The notes beneath the pieces were generated by a model that was not told the origin of the DNA, did not search any database, and saw only the letters and a program-made list of their open reading frames with translations. A stretch of DNA of 64,000 nucleotides from Lachnospiraceae bacterium (GTDB lineage: Bacteria; Bacillota; Clostridia; Lachnospirales; Lachnospiraceae). The stretch is from positions 62,001 through 126,000 of the forward strand of contig CAADYR010000145.1 of the NCBI GenBank assembly GCA_900753305.1, read 5' to 3'. Below, piece after piece: positions 59,078-64,000 of this stretch. Position numbers and translations under genes: made by a program. Positions within the stretch are counted from its first letter, which is position 1, and each line of letters opens with the position of its first letter.

Positions 59078-60931
59078 ATGTGTGGAATTGCAGGTTTTAG
59101 CAACTTCAAGATTAATTATAAAGAAGATTCCTCCAGGTGGTACCAGCTACTTGAACGGATGAACCAGCGTCAAAAACACAGAGGACCTGATGAAGACGGA
59201 GTATTCCTTGACCGCTTCTGTGGACTGGCGCATGTCCGTCTTTCAATTCTGGATCTTGCCGGTGGCAGTCAGCCCATGACCAGACAGCTTGGGAACCATC
59301 GTGTAACAATCGCATATAATGGTGAAATCTACAATATGCCAACCCTGCGCAGAGAATTGTCCAGAGAAGGAATTGAATTTCAGACCTCTTCTGATACAGA
59401 AGTCATCCTCCAAAGCTACCTTTTATGGGGCATTGATTTCGTTAAACGGCTTAACGGCATATTCGCATTTGCACTCTGGGATGAATATCTGCAGAAACTT
59501 TTACTGTTTCGGGATGCTTTAGGCGTGAAACCACTGTTCTATACTTTTCTGGATGGAACCCTTATCTTTTCTTCCGAAATAAAAGGCATTCTGACCTATC
59601 CGGACTTTCGGCCTGTCATTGACAGGGATGGATTGTGTGAAATATTTGGTCTGGGGCCAGCCAAAACATATGGCAAAGGGGTATTGAAAGGAATTGATGA
59701 ACTTCTGCCCGGGCATTATCTGGAATTTGACGGTTCCAGTATCCATACATTTCCATTCTGGACTTTGGAAAGCCATCCACACGAAGAGAGTTGGGAGGAA
59801 ACCGTTGACCATACCCGTTTTCTCATTACTGATGCCGTCCGTATGCAGATGCTCTCGGATGTTCCTGTATGTACCTTTCTCTCCGGAGGAATCGACAGCA
59901 GTCTGGTCACTTCTATCTGCAGTCGTAAGCTTAACGAACAGGGGAAACGTCTGAATACTTACTCCTTTGACTTTAAAGACAATGATATTCATTTTCAGGC
60001 AAATGCCTTCCAGCCATCTCAAGACAGACCCTGGGTAGACAAAATGATCGCATACGCCAGAACCAACCATATATATCTGGAGTGTACCAACAGTCAGCTC
60101 TATCAATACCTCTTTGAAGCTGTAGAAGCCAGAGATCTGCCCTGTATGGCTGATGTTGAAGCATCCATGCTCTTTTTCTGCAGACTGGTATCCGCCAGAC
60201 ACCGCGTTACTCTGACCGGAGAATGTGCTGATGAGATTTTCGGCGGATATCCCTGGTTCCATAAAAAGGAATGCTTTGATGCTGACTGCTTTCCCTGGTC
60301 CATGGATTTTTCCCCCAGAACCATGCTCCTCAAAGACTCTGTACTGGAACTTCTGCCACTCAAAGAATACGCCCATGCCGCTTATCAGCGAACCATTGAC
60401 GAGACACCCTTACTTTATGGAGAAAAGGGGGAAGAGAAAAGGCGCCGTGAAATTTCCTACCTTAATCTGCGCTGGTTCATGCAGACACTCCTTGACCGTA
60501 TGGACCGGACCAGCATGCATGCAGGACTGGAAGCCAGAGTTCCCTTTGCTGACAAGCGCATCGTAGAATATGTCTGGAATGTACCCTGGAATATGAAATG
60601 CAAAGATGGTGTTGCCAAAGGACTTTTGCGTGCTGCTGCCAGAGACTATCTGCCACCGGAAGTACTCTCACGCCGCAAAAGCCCCTACCCCAAGACCTAC
60701 GATCCTGCTTATGAATCCCTGCTTCGCACTGAATTGATAAAAGTCATATCCGATAAAACCGCTCCCCTCAATGAACTGATCGACTGCCAGAAAGTTTTGG
60801 CATTTTTCGACTGTCCAAGTGATTATGGCAGACCTTTTTATGGTCAGCTTATGGCAGGTCCTCAGTTACTCGCCTATCTTCTTCAGATCAATTACTGGTT
60901 ATTGCATTATCAAATTTGCATTGAAATTTAA
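59078..60931 (+). CDS. asnB: asparagine synthetase (glutamine-hydrolysing)
   Basis: The 617-residue enzyme has an N-terminal glutaminase domain (Cys2 nucleophile in MCGIAGF, RHRGPDEDG, AYNGEIYN) and a C-terminal synthetase domain with the PP-loop FLSGGIDSSLV and the SRRKSPYPKTYDP segment. It makes asparagine from aspartate with glutamine as nitrogen donor. The ATG lies 2 bp after dpaB and behind GAGAAGG. Being in a sigma-K-driven dipicolinate operon, it may supply asparagine or amidated products in the mother cell; B. subtilis AsnO is a comparable sporulation-linked paralog. Confidence 0.93.
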   Translation: MCGIAGFSNFKINYKEDSSRWYQLLERMNQRQKHRGPDEDGVFLDRFCGLAHVRLSILDLAGGSQPMTRQLGNHRVTIAYNGEIYNMPTLRRELSREGIEFQTSSDTEVILQSYLLWGIDFVKRLNGIFAFALWDEYLQKLLLFRDALGVKPLFYTFLDGTLIFSSEIKGILTYPDFRPVIDRDGLCEIFGLGPAKTYGKGVLKGIDELLPGHYLEFDGSSIHTFPFWTLESHPHEESWEETVDHTRFLITDAVRMQMLSDVPVCTFLSGGIDSSLVTSICSRKLNEQGKRLNTYSFDFKDNDIHFQANAFQPSQDRPWVDKMIAYARTNHIYLECTNSQLYQYLFEAVEARDLPCMADVEASMLFFCRLVSARHRVTLTGECADEIFGGYPWFHKKECFDADCFPWSMDFSPRTMLLKDSVLELLPLKEYAHAAYQRTIDETPLLYGEKGEEKRRREISYLNLRWFMQTLLDRMDRTSMHAGLEARVPFADKRIVEYVWNVPWNMKCKDGVAKGLLRAAARDYLPPEVLSRRKSPYPKTYDPAYESLLRTELIKVISDKTAPLNELIDCQKVLAFFDCPSDYGRPFYGQLMAGPQLLAYLLQINYWLLHYQICIEI

Positions 60932-60981
60932 CAGACTATTCTGTAAATTATGCGGTTTTATGTGATTTTTAATATATAATT

Positions 60982-61011
60982 TGTGGATAATGTGGATAAT
61001 TTTGTGGATAT
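60982..61011 (-). repeat. DnaA-box trio downstream of asnB
   Basis: TGTGGATAA at 60982-60990 and 60991-60999, back to back, and TGTGGATAT at 61003-61011 are minus-strand DnaA boxes in the short gap between asnB and the convergent terminator. The paired arrangement equals that in the murC-dnaD spacer but in the opposite orientation. A lone exact box lies at 61930-61938 in the next gene. No replication gene is near. Confidence 0.8.
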
Positions 61012-61040
61012 GTCTACATTGTCTGTTATTTATTGTGCAT

Positions 61041-61086
61041 AAAAAGAGAATCACCCATACTATTTGGAATAGATGATTCTCTTTTT
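61041..61086. terminator. bidirectional terminator asnB / heparinase-like gene
   Basis: A 13-bp perfect stem (61041-61053 with 61074-61086) with a 20-nt loop and A/T-rich flanks lies just before the heparinase-like stop. Confidence 0.92.
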
Positions 61087-61088
61087 CT

Positions 61089-62843
61089 TTATTTCTTATA
61101 AAATTTTATTGACATTGTACATTGTCCACCCTGTTCATCCAGCCAGACCTGCCATTGTATCAAATATACCGTCTGTTCTTTTCCATTATGGTCACTGTGC
61201 TGCATCACTACGACTGAAATTTCATCCTGTATTCCTGATACTTCAATTTCCAGATATCCTCTGCTTCCAGCTATGATAATCTTATTGCCCTCAATTACCG
61301 GCTCATACATCGTTACCAGATTTTCTATAACTGTTTCTGTCTTTTTTGCCCTTTCAAAGGCATCCGTTACACACAGAGTCAATTGGTCGGATTTTTCATC
61401 CGTTATGATCTTTCTTGTTATTTTCTGAATACAGTCCTCCGGATACGCCTGTGCAAAAGATATAGTCAGTTCTTTGTCCTTTTCATTCCACTCAAAAACA
61501 TCTGCTGCATAACTGCGCCCTGCACACTGTTCCATCCCATTGATGATCGGTACGGAATGTCCAAGGGAACGATTACACAATATTCCATATCTGCCATCAG
61601 CAAAATAATCTCTGGTATACTCGCCCGCACCCAGATCTGCCAATAACATCTCACCTTCAAATACACACAGAAAATGTCCTATATCATTATGATTATGATT
61701 CTCATCATTATTTCCACCCTTGGCAGCATATCCGTTTCCGTCAGGATCTTTGCAGATCATCCATTGTGCAGATGGAAGCAGATCATAAGTCCATTGGTTA
61801 TGTTCTTCCTGTTCCACCTGATTCGTATCATACTGCATCAGCCAGAGAATGTTACGCTCATTAGACAACAATCTGTAACAACTGTCTGAATCAAAAGAAC
61901 GCGCAAGTGTATAATCTGGTGTTATGACCTGTGGATAACATGCTTTGAGATATGCTGTCAGCCCGGGCAGAAATTCTTCTTTGCTGCTTCCATCGGAGAA
62001 ACTCACACTCACACCACCGCCAAAGTAACATTTTTGCTGAAAGAGTGCAATTTTATCGCACTTAGGGCGCTTCATCAGATTCACCTTCCCCTGCGTTTCT
62101 TCGTACAAAAGCTGCGCAAATCCTGTATAGAAACTCATTCCATATGCAAAATATCCCAATCCTTCTGTACATGCACCATCCTCTTCCATTCCATCCAGAT
62201 AACATTGCAGTGCATCACAGACACGGTCGATAATAGACTGTTTCCAGCCCTCTGGCAGCCTGTCATCTTCCGGCTGCTGCATTTTCTCATACCAGTGAGA
62301 CAGATAAATGGCTGCCATTCCTACCGAACCAGCACATACTGCTGCCCAGTTACATCGATCCTGTTCCCACCAGCTATAAGGTACTGTTGATGTCACAAAG
62401 GGCAATATCACTCTGTCTGTCACTTCTTTTACCACTCTGTCCACGGTATTCTCAGGCAGTCTGTCTCCCAGTATCTCTACTATTTCCATAAGACTTTGTG
62501 CCGTTTCCGCTGCGAACAGATCTATGGTCTTCTCATCCAGTGCTTCAAAATTCACATGTGCCGGAAGCGCCCAGAATTTTTCTGTGCAGATTTCGTCCAT
62601 AACCTTTGCCAGTACTTCTACGTCTGCCTGTTTCTTTCCAAATTCCGACAAGATTGCAAATACGGTCAAATACTTTCTTCGCCCAAAATATTCGCCCTCA
62701 TAAATAAGACGATTCCCTGTTTTCTTAAACAAAAAGAAGTCTTCCTCTTTCAGTTGCGGCATGGGCTGATTACGCAATTCATCCCCTGCCTTCTCTATAT
62801 CCGTCCAAAACTTCTGCAAATACCCCTTTTGCTCCTGTGTCAT
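61089..62843 (-). CDS. heparinase II/III-like protein
   Basis: The 584-residue protein has an N-terminal helical toroid (about 1-330, many Trp and Tyr, SWWEQDRCNWAAVC) and a C-terminal beta-sandwich with the family motif NHNHNDIGHF and the LGHSVPIINGMEQ segment. This plan matches heparinase II/III polysaccharide lyases and related oligosaccharide-acting enzymes. No signal peptide is seen, so it is probably cytoplasmic and acts on imported glycan fragments; the substrate is unknown. The ATG at 62843 lies 6 nt after GGGGGA; the in-frame ATG at 62849 is too close to that site. No transporter or kinase is adjacent. Confidence 0.85.
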   Translation of the reverse strand: MTQEQKGYLQKFWTDIEKAGDELRNQPMPQLKEEDFFLFKKTGNRLIYEGEYFGRRKYLTVFAILSEFGKKQADVEVLAKVMDEICTEKFWALPAHVNFEALDEKTIDLFAAETAQSLMEIVEILGDRLPENTVDRVVKEVTDRVILPFVTSTVPYSWWEQDRCNWAAVCAGSVGMAAIYLSHWYEKMQQPEDDRLPEGWKQSIIDRVCDALQCYLDGMEEDGACTEGLGYFAYGMSFYTGFAQLLYEETQGKVNLMKRPKCDKIALFQQKCYFGGGVSVSFSDGSSKEEFLPGLTAYLKACYPQVITPDYTLARSFDSDSCYRLLSNERNILWLMQYDTNQVEQEEHNQWTYDLLPSAQWMICKDPDGNGYAAKGGNNDENHNHNDIGHFLCVFEGEMLLADLGAGEYTRDYFADGRYGILCNRSLGHSVPIINGMEQCAGRSYAADVFEWNEKDKELTISFAQAYPEDCIQKITRKIITDEKSDQLTLCVTDAFERAKKTETVIENLVTMYEPVIEGNKIIIAGSRGYLEIEVSGIQDEISVVVMQHSDHNGKEQTVYLIQWQVWLDEQGGQCTMSIKFYKK

Positions 62844-62958
62844 ATCCATTCCCCCAAATTATAAGATTCCTGACTGTTATAAATTAGTGTCAGCAGCGCA
62901 TCGCTTTCTATATAAATTATCGCGCAAAATATCAACTTTGGCTACTGCTTTATGAAGG

Positions 62959-63381
62959 TTATACTCTCTTTTGGTATTCCTGAATCCGCTCATTGAGTTT
63001 ATTTGCCTCATCTACTGCCTTTTTCCAACTGATCGCAGATATTACCCCATAAATGATCGTAATGGTCAGAATCATATATACTACACTTTTTATGTGAGTG
63101 ATCGTATACCACCCAAATACATATCCGCACCCAAGAACGATAGCAATAATGATAAAATAATGAATAAGCGAAATCATAACAGCTTTTCTGGTAGATATTT
63201 TATCATCCGGATAGATCAATGTACTAAGTGCACAAAGAAAGGATGTAAACAAAATCTGCCAGAATATATCTGATGTGATAGAATCAATGGGATACAGAAT
63301 ATTAGTGAAAAAGCCGACTGCAAACAATTGGCCGGTAGTAATTGCCATAAATTTATTCAGAACCATTTTCATTTTTCTCAT
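62959..63381 (-). CDS. DUF3021 family membrane protein
   Basis: The 140-residue protein has four membrane spans and a basic C-terminal tail, the pattern of DUF3021. Such genes usually follow a LytTR regulator gene, as here (11-bp gap), and their products are thought to hold the regulator at the membrane. The ATG follows GTGAGAG. Function remains inferred from pairing. Confidence 0.85.
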   Translation of the reverse strand: MRKMKMVLNKFMAITTGQLFAVGFFTNILYPIDSITSDIFWQILFTSFLCALSTLIYPDDKISTRKAVMISLIHYFIIIAIVLGCGYVFGWYTITHIKSVVYMILTITIIYGVISAISWKKAVDEANKLNERIQEYQKRV

Positions 63382-63392
63382 TTTCTCTCACC

Positions 63393-63839
63393 CTAACCTT
63401 TTAACCCAAGTTTACGTTTCAAATCAGGTACATATTGTCTGGAGATCATAAGCCTCTCCCCATTTTTCATACATACCTCATATCTGCCGCCCAGTGAAGG
63501 ACTCAGATTCTTCACATGTACCAGATTGATGATCGTTGACTTGGAAGCCCTGAAAAAATCTGTATTCTGAAAATTGTCTTCCAGCTCATACAGCTTCATC
63601 TTTGTCTCATAAACTTCCTTTTCCATGTAAGCAAACACCCTGTTATCCACTGCTTCAAAATAGTATATATCTCTGGGCAGTATCTGCATGAGTTTATCCT
63701 CTTTGGATACAGTAATTTTTTCCCGTCCTGCTTTCAGTGCATAGATTGTACGAAGAAGTTGTTCATCCATGTTCCTGCATTTTATGATTATTTCTTCCTC
63801 TTCTCCTTCCATGCAATCCTGTATCGTAATTTTCATCTG
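63393..63839 (-). CDS. LytTR DNA-binding regulator
   Basis: A 148-residue stand-alone LytTR regulator without receiver domain. The LytTR fold starts at about residue 45 (ITVSKEDKLMQILPRDIYYFEAV) and holds FFRASKSTIINLVHVKNL, and the end RQYVPDLKRKLG. It resembles LytTR regulators paired with DUF3021 that control adjacent transporters. The ATG at 63839 follows AGAGGGGG; the frame reaches 63956 but overlaps the upstream gene there. It probably forms an operon with the partial gene before it and the DUF3021 gene after it. Confidence 0.9.
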   Translation of the reverse strand, partial: QMKITIQDCMEGEEEEIIIKCRNMDEQLLRTIYALKAGREKITVSKEDKLMQILPRDIYYFEAVDNRVFAYMEKEVYETKMKLYELEDNFQNTDFFRASKSTIINLVHVKNLSPSLGGRYEVCMKNGERLMISRQYVPDLKRKLGLKG

Positions 63840-63853
63840 ATTCCCCCTCTCTT

Positions 63854-64000
63854 TTACCTGTCCTTTAACTTCCTGTTCCTTGTAATGATAACCGCTAATA
63901 TAATAGCACAAAAAGCATATGCCATTAATAATAACATCTGTTCTTTTATACTCCATATATTGCCTGCCACAGTAACTGTGATTCCCATTTTATCACGATA
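63854..64000 (-). CDS. membrane protein, C-terminal part only
   Basis: A minus-strand frame runs from the right edge to a TAA at 63854-63856, 14 bp before the LytTR start codon. It encodes 48 residues with a hydrophobic segment (MLLLMAYAFCAIILAVII) and a basic tail ending KLKDR. It is probably the last span of a membrane protein such as a transporter component, but too little is present to name the family. The spacing implies one operon with the LytTR and DUF3021 genes. Confidence 0.55.
   Translation of the reverse strand, partial: YRDKMGITVTVAGNIWSIKEQMLLLMAYAFCAIILAVIITRNRKLKDR

Noticed and set aside
59519..60376. Long leftward open frame opposite asnB
   Set aside because: It is antisense to the conserved catalytic region of asparagine synthetase and has no family features.
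1..64000. tRNA, rRNA, prophage or insertion sequence
   Set aside because: No cloverleaf-like sequence, rRNA segment, transposase, integrase or phage structural gene was recognised; short RNAs could be missed by eye.

Overview
The window looks like a chromosomal segment of a spore-forming member of the Lachnospiraceae (Firmicutes, Clostridia; Blautia/Dorea/Roseburia-like, genus not decided). The evidence is moderate-to-low GC, dense short operons, SpoVT, SpoVG and dipicolinate synthase, glutamine synthetase type III (two copies), a ChvE/Ggu-type sugar ABC transporter run by a YesM/YesN-like system, and the small cysteine-rich DUF6472-like protein. No rRNA, tRNA, CRISPR array, prophage or transposase was recognised.

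Layout. 0-3 kb: a truncated conserved gene, a hemolysin III-type membrane protein, spoVT, and an ECF sigma factor with a short membrane partner. 3-8 kb: a tight five-gene leftward operon in which a DUF4391-like protein and a BrxD-type (DUF2791) ATPase are followed by a YgjP-like metalloprotein, a HAD phosphatase and MgtE. 8-16 kb: GH31 alpha-glucosidase, DUF6472, pth, mfd and an aldo/keto reductase. 16-24 kb: spoVG, glgD and glgC leftward; murC and a dnaD/helicase loader/prs group rightward, with a dense DnaA-box cluster between murC and dnaD. 24-29 kb: cytidylate kinase-like protein, NhaD/ArsB-type antiporter, secreted GH30 enzyme, SseB-like protein. 29-38 kb: a sugar ABC transporter (mmsB, mmsA, chvE) with a membrane-anchored sugar-binding sensor, histidine kinase, AraC-type response regulator and an extra binding lipoprotein. 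38-46 kb: queT behind a preQ1 riboswitch, a PfoR-like PTS IIC protein, an acyltransferase and two tandem glnN genes separated by a repeat-rich spacer. 46-53 kb: a housekeeping operon close to the B. subtilis yrr region (mtaB, ireB, ruvX, DUF1292, RNase J, a shortened MltG, trmR, trhP). 53-64 kb: an HPr-like protein without the active histidine, thiI with its cysteine desulfurase, a decayed nitroreductase, galE, dpaA-dpaB-asnB behind a sigma-K-like promoter, a second DnaA-box cluster, a heparinase II/III-like protein and a LytTR/DUF3021 pair.

The genes form recognisable teams: sporulation (spoVT, spoVG, dpaAB, probably asnB), glycogen synthesis (glgCD), replication start (dnaD, loader, DnaA boxes), sugar sensing and import, wobble-uridine tRNA modification (trmR, trhP, thiI) and nitrogen assimilation (glnN pair, asnB). 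The scattered order spoVT...mfd-pth...spoVG...prs is an expanded form of the B. subtilis spoVG-prs-spoVC-mfd-spoVT neighbourhood.

The least explained items are the orphan DUF4391/BrxD-like pair, the two back-to-back DnaA-box arrays, a two-hairpin leader shared by unrelated genes, the 34-bp tandem repeats between the glnN genes, and a structured leader in front of the antiporter.
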